Shown here: positions 1 to 7,435 of the stretch, piece by piece
Layout: the number at the start of each line of letters is the position of its first letter
Position numbering within the stretch: position 1 is the stretch's first letter
Virus record (IMG/VR): IMGVR_UViG_3300012001_000138
Coordinates: 1 to 57,340 of that record
Source of the DNA: a virus
Reading direction: 5' to 3' (one strand)
DNA: 57,340 nt
Translations under genes and position numbers: made by a program
The notes under the pieces: generated by a model
Database searches by the model: none
What the model saw: only the letters and a program-made list of their open reading frames with translations
What the model was told of the DNA's origin: nothing

Positions 1-246
1 GTGGCCGAGCCTGGCGTCATCGTCGGCGCCCTCCTCGGACAGCACAGCGTCGTCCGGCCGCAGCTCGGCGAGCAGACGCACGATCAGCTGATGAGAGTGG
101 CGGTCACCGTCATCGCGAAGGCGCTGGGGATCCAGCTCGGGGTCCGCCCCGTCCCGCAACGCCACCAGCGCCTGGCCGGCGGCCTCGGCGACGTGAAGCG
201 CCACCTGGTGATCCGAATCGATGGTGATGGCCTCGCTTGTGAGCAC
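1..246 (-). CDS. cysQ: CysQ-like 3'(2'),5'-bisphosphate nucleotidase, 5' part (host sequence)
   Basis: This is the N-terminal 82 residues of a protein that runs off the left edge. Translated from a GTG at 246-244, it resembles the start of actinobacterial inositol-monophosphatase-family CysQ proteins: a run like HVAEAAGQALVALR, then GDRHSHQLI, then RPDDAVLSEEG, the last of which carries a metal-binding Glu in this family. CysQ dephosphorylates PAP/PAPS in sulfate assimilation. A purine-rich GGAAGGGG lies upstream of the GTG. It is a chromosomal housekeeping gene with no link to the phage genes to the right, from which it is separated by a run of C. I infer host DNA joined by an assembly error. 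The family assignment rests on motif memory only. Confidence 0.7.
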   Translation of the reverse strand, partial: MLTSEAITIDSDHQVALHVAEAAGQALVALRDGADPELDPQRLRDDGDRHSHQLIVRLLAELRPDDAVLSEEGADDDARLGH

Positions 247-340
247 TGTTGAACCCCTTCCCTGGACGACCGCGACCAGCGTGGACGCCGTCTCCACCCT
301 CACCCTAACGGGACAGAGGCCCCGGGGGGCTGGGCGGTGG

Positions 341-360
341 CCCCCCCCCCCCCCCCCCCC
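341..360. other. Run of 20 C at a probable chimeric join
   Basis: An uninterrupted C20 tract sits inside the reading frame of an ImmA-like peptidase, exactly where the protein stops looking like its family. The sequence to its left belongs to a different genome. A matching C15 run occurs at the other end of the contig (57266-57280), also inside the same gene. Long poly-G/poly-C reads are a known artefact of two-colour sequencing chemistry, so I read this as an assembly artefact and not as biology. Confidence 0.75.
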
Positions 361-641
361 GTTATTTGGGTTGCGCTGACGAAGGCTTCAGGGGTGATGA
401 GTTTCTGGGCGGCCCACTTGTCGGCGTGCCATTCGTTGGCCATGTCGGAGCGTGCGTGCCGGTAATGAGCGTGTCCGAGTTCGTGGGCCAGCACACAAAT
501 CTTTTGCCGCGGCGCCATCCCTCTTAGCAGGTGGATGCTGCGGCTGGCTAGGGAGTAGGCACCCATCCAGCCGACGGGCAGGAAGTCCTCCCATTCGATC
601 GCTATCCCCATTGTTGCGGCCAGTAGTAAGAGCTCGTCCAT
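361..641 (-). pseudogene. immA: ImmA/IrrE-like metallopeptidase, N-terminal part (gene split by contig ends)
   Basis: The N-terminal 93 or so residues contain the zinc-peptidase motif HELGH (ICVLAHELGHAHYRH), followed by NEWHADKWAAQKL, the usual third-ligand region of ImmA/IrrE (Peptidase_M78) proteins. These proteases cleave phage or ICE repressors, or regulate their stability. The gene lies 18 bases after the repressor gene in the same leftward operon. The frame then enters the C20 tract and becomes meaningless. The missing C-terminus is at 57111-57265; joining ATQIT to GVEAIAQHLGV through five G keeps the frame. It is probably intact in the real circular genome, although here it is broken. 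Confidence 0.85.
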
Positions 642-659
642 CCAAAAATCCCCATCATG

Positions 660-1151
660 CTATTCGGGGGACGAGTCTAGGTCGTCCTTCCCGGTGAATG
701 CTGCCATCCCTCCGAACCTGTTGAGCAGTTCTTCCTCGCTGGGGCGGACCGAGCGAGGGCGGAACTGCATGACGGTGGCGATGGTTTCGGCGTGGAGCCT
801 GACCATTTCGTGTCCGAGGTAGCGGAGGGATTCTTGGGCCGGGGCGGGCAGGGTCCCGCCGTCGGCGATGACTAGGGCGGTGGCGTCGGCTGTGGCTACG
901 GTAACGCCGAGGGAGCGGGCTGAGGCTAGTACGACCTCGGTGGTGGACACGCCGAGTCCCCGCGCCATTGCGGTGATGGATTCGGGGTCCGGGAAGTTTT
1001 TCATGGGGCGGGCGGTGTTGGTGAGTTGTTGGAGGCGTCGTCCGGCGGGTGCGCCGCCGCAGTCTTCTGAGAGGCGTTCGAAGGATCGGCCGCCTTTTCG
1101 GTCGAGTATAAGTTCGGCGAGAGTGGGTCCTGTGTTTGTGACGCGGGGCAT
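660..1151 (-). CDS. Immunity repressor, XRE-type HTH
   Basis: A 163-residue protein. Residues 10-75 read as a lambda-repressor-like HTH of the actinophage type (TLAELILDRKGGRSFERLSED ending in PDPESITAMARGLGVS), followed by an alpha-helical tail. It is the first gene of the leftward lysogeny operon, followed by the ImmA-like peptidase, which is the classic repressor/anti-repressor protease pairing. It diverges from the rightward early genes across a 316-base regulatory region containing repeated GTACCTG-type sites and a strong promoter, so it most likely represses that promoter and its own. The ATG at 1151 is preceded by a purine-rich AGGAGAAC. Confidence 0.8.
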   Translation of the reverse strand: MPRVTNTGPTLAELILDRKGGRSFERLSEDCGGAPAGRRLQQLTNTARPMKNFPDPESITAMARGLGVSTTEVVLASARSLGVTVATADATALVIADGGTLPAPAQESLRYLGHEMVRLHAETIATVMQFRPRSVRPSEEELLNRFGGMAAFTGKDDLDSSPE

Positions 1152-1467
1152 GGGGAGTTCTCCTGTGTCTGGGTTTTACGCCTGTTGGTTGGTGCCTCTC
1201 TTGCAGGCTATCGGCGTGTCGTGGGCGCCGCAATAGGTGGTGAGTACCTGTCTTGTTCCGGGTATGTACCTGTTGTTTGGTTTTTTTACGCTCAATGGTT
1301 TGTGTTTTGGGCGTGGGTACGTTATAAATGTTGATGTACCGCTTACCGGGAGCTAACCGGTAGCTGTCCACCCACCCACCAACCACCAACCACCTGTTCA
1401 ACGGCCTCAAAACAAGCACTGAGCGTAGATTCGCCGCTTAGTAGTGGGGGCCCGGGAAGGAAACCAC
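1152..1467. promoter_or_regulatory. Divergent immunity switch region
   Basis: No gene is visible here. It holds three partial repeats around GTACC (GAGTACCTG near 1245, ATGTACCTG near 1265, GATGTACC near 1333), the shared motif TTACGCTCAA (1286-1295), a good rightward sigma-70-type promoter, a dyad TACCGG/CCGGTA at 1344-1362, and a CCACCAACCACC leader near 1373. The layout, between a repressor gene and the early operon, fits a lysis-lysogeny operator region. Operator identity is inferred. Confidence 0.6.
1300..1328 (+). promoter_or_regulatory. Early rightward promoter (PR-like)
   Basis: TTGTGT at 1300-1305 and TATAAA at 1323-1328 are separated by exactly 17 bases, a near-consensus housekeeping-sigma promoter. 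It points to the early genes at 1468 onward. The dyad at 1344-1362 and a GATGTACC site at about 1333 lie at or just after the expected start, suitable for repressor binding. Confidence 0.65.
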
Positions 1468-1617
1468 GTGAGTAAGACCACAACCGGACGTCACGCCGCC
1501 GCCAAGACGCCGCTCCTGCAGCGCATCCGGGCCACCATCGCCGCCCGTACCGCCCGCACCGAAGCCCAGTACGCCGCATGGGCCACCACGAACACCACCT
1601 TGGAGGGAATTTCATGA
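1468..1617 (+). CDS. Small basic early protein, 49 aa
   Basis: A short open frame beginning with GTG, 6 bases after GGGAAGGAAA. It encodes an Arg/Ala/Thr-rich helix-prone peptide (LLQRIRATIAARTARTEAQY). Its TGA overlaps the ATG of the next HTH gene (ATGA), and this translational coupling supports it as real. It is the first gene of the rightward early operon. I do not recognise the family. Confidence 0.5.
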   Translation: MSKTTTGRHAAAKTPLLQRIRATIAARTARTEAQYAAWATTNTTLEGIS

Positions 1618-1886
1618 CAACCATCCCGGTCATCGCACCGCTCCGGACCCCGGAGGAAGTCGCCGCGCTGCTGGTCCACATCAGCCCGTTCACGATCCGC
1701 CGCCTCGTGCAGAAGAAGGAAATCGCCTACACCCCCGGGGCGCGGGGCAAGGTCCTGTTCAGCGAGGCCAATATCGCGGGCCTGCTGGAGCACCTGAACG
1801 TCCCGGCCGTCCCCACCCCAGTGGATGAGGACAACGTGTTCGGGACAACCGGCAGGTCCCATGCCCGGAACCGCAAAGCCTCTTAA
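1614..1886 (+). CDS. Excisionase-like HTH DNA-binding protein
   Basis: A 90-residue protein with a MerR/excisionase-type (HTH_17) fold: RTPEEVAALLVHISPFTIRRL, then KKEIAYTPGARGKVLFSEANI, a typical helix-turn-helix plus wing with a DNA-binding arginine pair. The start chosen is the ATG at 1614, 7 bases after GGAGGG; an upstream ATG at 1578 lacks a binding site. Its position at the head of the early operon suggests a Cro- or Xis-like early regulator. The exact role is inferred. Confidence 0.65.
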   Translation: MTTIPVIAPLRTPEEVAALLVHISPFTIRRLVQKKEIAYTPGARGKVLFSEANIAGLLEHLNVPAVPTPVDEDNVFGTTGRSHARNRKAS

Positions 1887-1964
1887 ACGCAGAAGGCCCC
1901 CGCCGAAGCGAGGGCCCTGCCGACAAGTACCAACCACCAACCAAGGAAAGAAGGTAACCAAGTC

Positions 1965-2345
1965 ATGACCGACATTATCAGCACCGTCACGAAAGTGGAA
2001 GCGGACCTCATCGTCCGGGACCGCGCCGCAGCCTACGTCGAAGCGCACGGGCCGGACTACACCCTCGACGGGTTCCCGTTCTGGGTCACCCGCCTCTCCA
2101 ACGACGTCGGGGCCGAGCTGGACCGCCGCACCCTCATCGACGTCGTTATCTCCATGGACGACACCGCGCAGGTCGAAAACGGCACCCACCCCCTGATCCA
2201 GCTCAACGCTGCCGGGACCGTGGATAACCGCGCCGCGCTCCTCGACTACGAGGGCGGCATCCTCACCAAAATGATCAACCACCTCCTCACCGCGGCCGGG
2301 TTCACCGGCGGCACCGTCAACGGCACCGGAAAGCAGGCAGCGTAA
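1965..2345 (+). CDS. Early protein of unknown function, 126 aa
   Basis: I do not recognise this protein. It is acidic with no cysteines or membrane segment. Its start follows a copy of the leader ACCAACCACCAACCAAGGA (1929-1947), seen at several phage gene starts. It ends two bases before the SbcC/RecF-like ATPase gene, so it is probably co-transcribed with the recombination genes and may act with them. Confidence 0.7.
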   Translation: MTDIISTVTKVEADLIVRDRAAAYVEAHGPDYTLDGFPFWVTRLSNDVGAELDRRTLIDVVISMDDTAQVENGTHPLIQLNAAGTVDNRAALLDYEGGILTKMINHLLTAAGFTGGTVNGTGKQAA

Positions 2346-2347
2346 CC

Positions 2348-3580
2348 ATGGGACGCAAAATAGTGAACCTTCGCGCAGAGAATGTCATGCGGCTCAAGGC
2401 CGTGGAAATCACCCCGGCCGGGAACGTCGTGATCGTGGGCGGGAACAACGGGGAGGGGAAGTCCTCGACGCTGAACGCGATGTGGCTGGCCCTCGGCGGC
2501 GGGGCCGCGTCCAAGGCCATCCCCCGCCCGGTCCGTGACGGTCAGGACGAGGCGTCCGTGACGCTGGACCTCGGGGACCTGATCGTGACCCGCAAGTGGA
2601 AGGGCGCCAAGTCGACCCTGACCGTGGAATCGGCCGACGGCGCCCGCTACTCCTCACCGCAGTCCATCCTTGACGGGCTGGTCGGCAAGCTCGCGTTCGA
2701 CCCGCTGGAGTTCGCCCAGTACCCCGCAGCGAAGCAGCGCGAAATCCTCCTCGGCATGGTGGCTCTCCCCTTCGACCCGGCCGAACTGGACCGCAAGCGC
2801 AAGGGACTGTTCGAGCAGCGGACCGACGTGACCCGGACCCTCAAACAGTACGAGGGCCAGCTCGCCGGAATGTTCACGGCGCCCGCCGGGACCCCCGACG
2901 CCGAGGTCTCCGTCAAGGACCTCCTCGACGAGTACCGGGCGGCGGAGGCAGCCACCGCCCGCATGCTCCAGATCGCCCGGGACGTCCAAAATAACGAGCT
3001 CCTCGTGACCCAGTTGCGGGAGAAGCTGGCCATGGCCGAGGAGGACCTGATCGGGAACCGGCTTGCGCTGGACACCTGCCCGGCACCGGCAAGCCTGTCC
3101 GAGATTCAGGACCGGTTGGATGACGTGGAGAACGTCAACGCGAACGTCCGGGCCAAGCTGGAACGGGCCGCGACCACGGCGCAGCGGGACGCAGTGGCGG
3201 CCAAGGTTGCCGAGCTGACCGCAGGCATCGCGGGGCTCGACAAGACCAAGGCCGACGGGCTGGCCGCCGCAGACTACCCCATCACCGGGCTCGGGTTCGA
3301 CGACGACGGGGTGGTCTACAACGAGGTCCCCTTCAAACAGGCCTCCTCCGCCGAACAGCTCCGGGTCTCGACCGCGATGGGCATGGCCCTGAACCCCGAG
3401 CTCCGGGTCATGCACATCCGGGACGGTTCCCTGCTGGACACCCGCAGCCTTGACCTGATCAGCCGCATGGCGGAGGCCAACGACTTCCAAATCTGGATCG
3501 AACGGGTCGGCACCGGCGACGAGGGCGCGGTCATCATCGAGGACGGCGAAGTCCAGACCCGGGCTCAGGTGGCGGCATGA
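2348..3580 (+). CDS. SbcC/RecF-like AAA ATPase
   Basis: A 410-residue ABC-type ATPase. Residues 1-25 form the first strand typical of SMC/RecF-like proteins (IVNLRAENVMRLKAVEI), followed by a Walker A motif GGNNGEGKSS at about 32-41. The middle (about 150-300) is predicted coiled coil. The C-terminal part has the ELRVMHIRDGSLLD stretch expected near Walker B and the D-loop. Phage copies of this family occur next to exonuclease and annealing genes, as here (PD-(D/E)XK nuclease, RecT-like protein), and are thought to act in double-strand-end processing during recombination-dependent replication. Confidence 0.75.
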   Translation: MGRKIVNLRAENVMRLKAVEITPAGNVVIVGGNNGEGKSSTLNAMWLALGGGAASKAIPRPVRDGQDEASVTLDLGDLIVTRKWKGAKSTLTVESADGARYSSPQSILDGLVGKLAFDPLEFAQYPAAKQREILLGMVALPFDPAELDRKRKGLFEQRTDVTRTLKQYEGQLAGMFTAPAGTPDAEVSVKDLLDEYRAAEAATARMLQIARDVQNNELLVTQLREKLAMAEEDLIGNRLALDTCPAPASLSEIQDRLDDVENVNANVRAKLERAATTAQRDAVAAKVAELTAGIAGLDKTKADGLAAADYPITGLGFDDDGVVYNEVPFKQASSAEQLRVSTAMGMALNPELRVMHIRDGSLLDTRSLDLISRMAEANDFQIWIERVGTGDEGAVIIEDGEVQTRAQVAA

Positions 3581-3873
3581 CACCCCTGATCGAAGGCACC
3601 CAGACCGGGGACCACACCTACGAGGTCACCATCCGTCCCCCACACGGCCGGGAGCTCACCCTCCACGTCGTCGGCGGCAAGCCGTGGCGGACCCGCAGCG
3701 GATACCGGCAGCCGAAGGCAGTCGTCAAGGCCAACCGGAACTCCGCCAGCTACATCACCGAGCACCGCGGTTTCGAGGCCGCCGTCAAGTCAGCGAACGC
3801 CCGGGCCAAGAAGTACCTGCGGGCCTACTCCATCCCCCGCACCATCAAGTCACGTCAGGAGATGGCAGCGTGA
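3577..3873 (+). CDS. Unknown protein, 98 aa, recombination operon
   Basis: It overlaps the preceding ATPase gene by four bases (ATGA) and the following gene by the same kind of overlap, so it is firmly part of the operon. The C-terminal half is basic (KSANARAKKYLRAYSIPRTI) and could contact nucleic acid. I do not recognise a family. Confidence 0.65.
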   Translation: MTPLIEGTQTGDHTYEVTIRPPHGRELTLHVVGGKPWRTRSGYRQPKAVVKANRNSASYITEHRGFEAAVKSANARAKKYLRAYSIPRTIKSRQEMAA

Positions 3874-4004
3874 GCCGCCCGAAGCAGGCCCCCATGGTCC
3901 TGACGGAGCGCGGGGAGTGGGTCGTGGAAGGTTTGGGCGCGGTCGCGGCGCTGGTCGTCATCCCCTTGTGCTTCTGGGTCCTCGCCAAGCTGGTCGGACT
4001 GTGA
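3870..4004 (+). CDS. Small single-pass membrane protein, 44 aa
   Basis: GTG start overlapping the upstream stop by GTGA. After a short polar N-terminus there is one clear hydrophobic segment (LGAVAALVVIPLCFWVLAKL, about residues 22-41). Small proteins of this design are common among early genes of actinophages. The function is unknown; inner-membrane location is expected. Confidence 0.6.
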   Translation: MSRPKQAPMVLTERGEWVVEGLGAVAALVVIPLCFWVLAKLVGL

Positions 4005-4102
4005 CCGCCGAACCCGTCTGCACCTGCCCCCGCAGCGACATTCAATGGCCGGACCTCCCCCCGGCCTGCCCCGTCCACCACCCGAAGGAAGGTCCCAAGT
4101 GA
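4001..4102 (+). CDS. Cys-rich micro-protein, 33 aa
   Basis: A 33-residue frame overlapping its neighbours by four bases at each end (GTGA), which argues for translational coupling. It has a CTCP motif and a later CPVHH motif, spaced so that they could bind one zinc ion. I do not recognise it. It could be a minimal zinc ribbon that assists the nuclease encoded just downstream. Confidence 0.45.
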   Translation: MTAEPVCTCPRSDIQWPDLPPACPVHHPKEGPK

Positions 4103-4965
4103 GTCTCGTATTCAACGCCGCAGCCCACTCCTACCTGATGGACGGCAAGAGGGTCCGGGGCGTGACCGGGCTCATCGACGGTGGCACCTCAAAAGCGGCC
4201 CTCGTGAAGTGGGCCCCGAAGTTCGTCGCCGAGTTCGTCGAAGCCAACTGGGACAAGGTCGAGGGCTGGCACCACGACCCGGCCGTGGACTTGGTCAAGC
4301 GCCTCAAGTACCTCCCGGAGAACTACCGGGACGAGGCCGGGGTCCGCGGCTCAGCGATCCACACCGCGGTCGAGGAAGTCGTGATGACGGGCTCCACGGA
4401 CGTCGACCCGGTCTACCTGCCCGAGGTCAACGCCCTGCTGGACCTGTATGAGGAGTGGGACATCCGGCCGCTGGAGATGACCCTGCGGGACGGGTCCACG
4501 ACCCTCATGGCGGAGAAGTCCGTCGGGAACCGGTCGCACTGGTATGCGGGACGGTTCGACCTGATCGGGACCGTGGGCAAGCTCGGCGGGGCCCTCTGCC
4601 AGATTGACACCAAGTCCTCGAACCATGTTTACGGGTCCATGTCCATGCAGCTCGCGGCGTACCGGAAGGCCGAGTTCTGGGTCGACGACGCGGACCCCGA
4701 GGCCGAGTACCCGATGCCCGTCATTGAGCGGAACCTCATCGCGCACGTCCAGCGGAACAAGGAGACGGGCGAGGTCGCGGCCGGGCTGCAGTCCGTGTCC
4801 GGCGGGCTCCCCTACACCCGGGAGCAGTCGGCCCGGGACATGGACGAGGCGTTCCGGGAGTTCCTCTGGGCGGCGTCCCTAACCAAGACCGCGGGCGCCC
4901 GCGACAAACGCATGTGGCCGACCATGCCAACCACCAACCACGTTTTCAAGGAGATCGCATCATGA
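4099..4965 (+). CDS. PD-(D/E)XK exonuclease (RecB/Cas4-like)
   Basis: A 288-residue protein with the RecB-family nuclease core: RGSAIHTAVEE around residue 90, AGRFDLIG around 155 (metal-binding Asp), QIDTKSS around 172 (the D-x-K of the motif) and MQLAAYRKAE about 14 residues later (the QxxxY motif of RecB-type enzymes). It probably resects phage DNA ends for the RecT-like annealing protein encoded next. The GTG at 4099 is chosen because GAAGGAAGG lies 7 bases upstream. Its last codons overlap the next start, and its C-terminal coding region contains an ACCAACCACC leader-like element. Confidence 0.8.
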   Translation: MSLVFNAAAHSYLMDGKRVRGVTGLIDGGTSKAALVKWAPKFVAEFVEANWDKVEGWHHDPAVDLVKRLKYLPENYRDEAGVRGSAIHTAVEEVVMTGSTDVDPVYLPEVNALLDLYEEWDIRPLEMTLRDGSTTLMAEKSVGNRSHWYAGRFDLIGTVGKLGGALCQIDTKSSNHVYGSMSMQLAAYRKAEFWVDDADPEAEYPMPVIERNLIAHVQRNKETGEVAAGLQSVSGGLPYTREQSARDMDEAFREFLWAASLTKTAGARDKRMWPTMPTTNHVFKEIAS

Positions 4966-6065
4966 CCGAAATTGCACTCAACGAGGCCCCCACGGCGGCG
5001 ACCGTCGCGTACCTCCCGGCCGCAGCAGCGACCCCGGGTTCCACCGTGGACCTGTCCGCCTACTGGGACCGCATGGGCATCGCCATTCAGATCGCGGGCC
5101 CGATGTGCACCACCCCGTTCGTGCCGACGGCGTTCCGTAACAAGCCCGAGGACACGGCCATGGCCATCATGTACGGCCTCAAGTACGGGATGGAACCGGA
5201 CGCGGCCCTGTCCTCCATCTTCCTGATCGGCGGGCGCCCGGGCATGTACTCCCGGGTCCAGCACGCGCTCCTCATGGCCCACGGCCACGAGGTCAAAATT
5301 ACGAAGCAGTCCGATGAGGTCTGCATCGTGAAGGGCCGCAGGAAGGGTGATGACGGGGACTGGACGGTCTCGGAGTGGACGATTGCCCGGGCCACACGGG
5401 CGGGCTACCTCTCCAATGACAAGTACAAGAAGGACCCCATCGCCATGCTGACCGCCCGGGCCCTTGGTGACGTCTGCCGCCTCGTGGCCCCGGACCTGCT
5501 CATGGGCATCGTGGCGTACAACGAGGCCGACGTCGAGGTCATGGAAGTCCTTGACGGGGACACCCTGCGGCCCCTGCAGGCGGAGCCGGTCACGGTCCAG
5601 CGCCGCGTCGGGACAGCCCCGCAGGCCACCGCGCCCCGCCCGTTCGTGAACCGCGTCCCCGTCCACGAGGCCGAGCCGGTACAGGCCGAGCCGTTGACCG
5701 GGGCTGAGGCGGACGACTCGTTCGACGTGGTGGGGGAGCCGACGGTCGAGTACGACGACGGCGTGTCCAATGTCGTCCAGATAACCCGCCCGGCAGCGAC
5801 CCCGGCACCGGCGAACGAGACGCAGATCGCGACCATGCTGGCCGAGATGGACAAGGCGGGGCATCGGACGAACCCGGCCAAGCGCAAGGCCGTCAAGGCG
5901 TACCTCGGGCGGGACCTTGACGGGCCCCACCAGATGACCGCGGACGAGGCCGACAAGTTCATCAACCACCTGCTGTTTCGGCAGGAAGTGACCACGGCGA
6001 CCGCCGCGGTCGACGCAGAATGGGGCCTCGAAACAGCCCCGAGCACCACCGAGGAGACCAACTAA
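4962..6065 (+). CDS. recT: RecT-like single-strand annealing protein
   Basis: A 367-residue protein. The core (about 25-190) matches the RecT/Bet pattern: LKYGMEPDAALSSIFLIGGR, then SRVQHALLMAHGHEV, then KDPIAMLTARALGDVCRL. The remainder is an acidic Pro/Ala-rich linker and a short helical C-terminal domain. It would anneal single strands left by the upstream exonuclease. Start at ATG 4962, overlapping the nuclease stop by ATGA. Next to SSB, this makes a complete phage recombination cassette. Confidence 0.75.
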   Translation: MTEIALNEAPTAATVAYLPAAAATPGSTVDLSAYWDRMGIAIQIAGPMCTTPFVPTAFRNKPEDTAMAIMYGLKYGMEPDAALSSIFLIGGRPGMYSRVQHALLMAHGHEVKITKQSDEVCIVKGRRKGDDGDWTVSEWTIARATRAGYLSNDKYKKDPIAMLTARALGDVCRLVAPDLLMGIVAYNEADVEVMEVLDGDTLRPLQAEPVTVQRRVGTAPQATAPRPFVNRVPVHEAEPVQAEPLTGAEADDSFDVVGEPTVEYDDGVSNVVQITRPAATPAPANETQIATMLAEMDKAGHRTNPAKRKAVKAYLGRDLDGPHQMTADEADKFINHLLFRQEVTTATAAVDAEWGLETAPSTTEETN

Positions 6066-6679
6066 TGTCCGGCGAAATCATCATTACAGTCCCCGGCCGC
6101 CTGACCGGCGACCCCGAGCTGCGGTTCACGCCCAGCGGGTCTGCGGTGGCCAACTTCACCATCGCGCACAACGCCCGGGAGTTCGACAAGCAGACCAACG
6201 CATGGAAGGACAAGCCCACCAACTTCTTCCCCTGCTCGGCGTGGCGGGAGATGGCCGAGAACGTGGCCGAGTCCCTGACCAAGGGCATGCCGGTCATTGC
6301 CACCGGTGAACTCAAGACCCGGTCATGGGAGACCAAGGAGGGTGAGAAGCGGTCCCGGCAGGAACTCGAAATCACCGCCATTGGCCCGGACTTGCGGTGG
6401 GTGGTGGCCAAGGCGGTCAAGACCGAACGCGGGAACGCCGCTGGCGGGGCGCAGGGCGGCTCGACCGGGTTCGGTGGCCAGCAGGGCGGCGGCGGGTTCG
6501 GCAACCAGCAGGGCGGCCAGCAGGCGTCGGCTCAGGGCGCGCAGGGTGGCGGGTTCGGTGGCTGGGGACCGGCCCACGAGGCACAGCCAGCAGCACAGGC
6601 CGACCCGTGGGCAACCCCGGGCGCGCAGGCGAACGCGGGCGGCTGGGGCAACGGCCCCGACGCTGAGCCCCCGTTCTAA
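6065..6679 (+). CDS. ssb: Single-stranded DNA-binding protein
   Basis: A 204-residue SSB. The OB fold occupies about residues 1-120: GRLTGDPELRFTPSGSAVANF, NFFPCSAWREMAENVAESL and KGMPVIATGEL are family hallmarks. It is followed by a Gly/Gln/Ala-rich linker and the acidic tip DAEPPF that recruits replication partners, as in bacterial SSB. TAATG overlap with recT. The actinobacterial-style Gly-rich tail suggests it can interact with host replication proteins. Confidence 0.93.
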   Translation: MSGEIIITVPGRLTGDPELRFTPSGSAVANFTIAHNAREFDKQTNAWKDKPTNFFPCSAWREMAENVAESLTKGMPVIATGELKTRSWETKEGEKRSRQELEITAIGPDLRWVVAKAVKTERGNAAGGAQGGSTGFGGQQGGGGFGNQQGGQQASAQGAQGGGFGGWGPAHEAQPAAQADPWATPGAQANAGGWGNGPDAEPPF

Positions 6680-6693
6680 GAGGAGCCCCCGAA

Positions 6694-7179
6694 ATGGCCA
6701 GCGAACCACACGCCCGCATGTTGCGGAGCATCTGGACTAATGAGGAGTGGTTGGACCTGTCCGTCACGGCCCAATGGCTGTATCAGCGGCTCGTCACCCA
6801 CCGGAAAGTCTCATTGGCTGGAGTGGTGGAGTGGCGACCGAAAGGGCTCACGCAATCGGCGGTCGGCGCCTCGCTGGAGCTCATTGAGGCCGCCGCCGCC
6901 GAACTGGCCGAGGCGCGGTTTATCGTGTTTGACGAGTCCACGGACGAGGCCCTCATCCGGTCGTTCGTCCGTAACGACGGCATGTTGTCACAGCCGAACA
7001 TGGCCACGGCGGTCGCGAACGCTTACGCGGACACCGGCTCCCGGAGGCTGCGGGGTGTGATCGTTTTTGAGCTCCTCAGGCTCAAGGATGACCAGCCCGG
7101 GCTCCGGTGGGACCGGCTCGCGGAGGTCCTAAATAAGCCCTCGATTGACCCGTGGACGACCCTGTCCGTGGTCGCCTGA
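6694..7179 (+). CDS. Replication-initiator-like winged-helix protein
   Basis: A 161-residue protein of the type found in actinophage replication modules: MLRSIWTNEEWLDLSVTAQWLYQRL near the start, then a winged-helix region (GLTQSAVGASLELIEAAAAELAEARFI), as in DnaD/phage-O-like initiators. The likely DNA-binding target is the repeat-rich non-coding region immediately downstream (7277-7389). A RBS AGGAG lies 8 bases upstream. Closely placed out-of-frame coding-like sequence after the stop (AAGGGTTCG repeats) could be the remnant of a longer C-terminus. Confidence 0.6.
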   Translation: MASEPHARMLRSIWTNEEWLDLSVTAQWLYQRLVTHRKVSLAGVVEWRPKGLTQSAVGASLELIEAAAAELAEARFIVFDESTDEALIRSFVRNDGMLSQPNMATAVANAYADTGSRRLRGVIVFELLRLKDDQPGLRWDRLAEVLNKPSIDPWTTLSVVA

Positions 7180-7208
7180 AACCCCCGGTCGGCGGGCTGT
7201 TGTCATCG

Positions 7209-7217
7209 TGTTACAGC
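7209..7217 (+). promoter_or_regulatory. TGTTACAGC promoter-like motif
   Basis: A copy of the genome-wide TGTTACnnT-type motif, here ending in C instead of T, upstream of the candidate origin and of the gene starting at 7436. It is weaker than the other copies. Confidence 0.35.
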
Positions 7218-7276
7218 TCGTCGGCCGACTTCGACCCCAGAAAATCCCTGTAAACGTATGGGAAATAAAGGGGTCG

Positions 7277-7389
7277 GGAACCCTTCGATAAAGGGTTCCG
7301 AAAGGGTTCGATCAAGGGTTTCGAAAATCGTCCCCCACTCCTTTACTCCTTAACTCCTTAACTCCTCTACTCCTTAACTCCGGTGGGGG
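7277..7389. repeat. Candidate replication origin: hairpin, AAGGGTT repeats and 8-bp tandem repeat
   Basis: The region begins with a perfect 9-bp hairpin (GGAACCCTT / AAGGGTTCC, 7277-7299). Direct copies of AAGGGTT follow at 7291, 7302 and 7314. Next is an 8-bp tandem array ACTCCTTA (units ACTCCTTT, ACTCCTTA, ACTCCTTA, ACTCCTCT, ACTCCTTA, partial) from 7337 to 7381. The array is bracketed by the inverted repeat CCCCCAC (7332-7338) and GTGGGGG (7383-7389). It is the most AT-rich stretch of the early region and lies just after an initiator-like gene. Iterons plus a strand-biased pyrimidine tract are typical of phage origins. Origin function is inferred. Confidence 0.5.
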
Positions 7390-7435
7390 TAAAGAAATCA
7401 ATCAAGTTACCTAAGTAGACGCGGAAGGAAAGATT

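Noticed and set aside
1-252. Rightward open frame of 83 codons at the left edge
   Set aside because: It is the mirror of the cysQ-like frame on the minus strand, which has recognisable motifs; GC bias keeps the opposite frame open.
341-360. Poly-C as a telomere or a biological homopolymer switch
   Set aside because: It joins unrelated genomes and splits a gene whose other half lies at the opposite end next to another C run; an assembly artefact explains both.
1895-1917. Hairpin GGCCC/GGGCC as a terminator
   Set aside because: Only 5 bp with a 12-base loop and no T run; too weak to call.
7337-7381. CRISPR-like repeat array
   Set aside because: Units are 8 bp with no spacers. Tandem iteron-like repeat, not CRISPR. 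No cas genes are present in the window.
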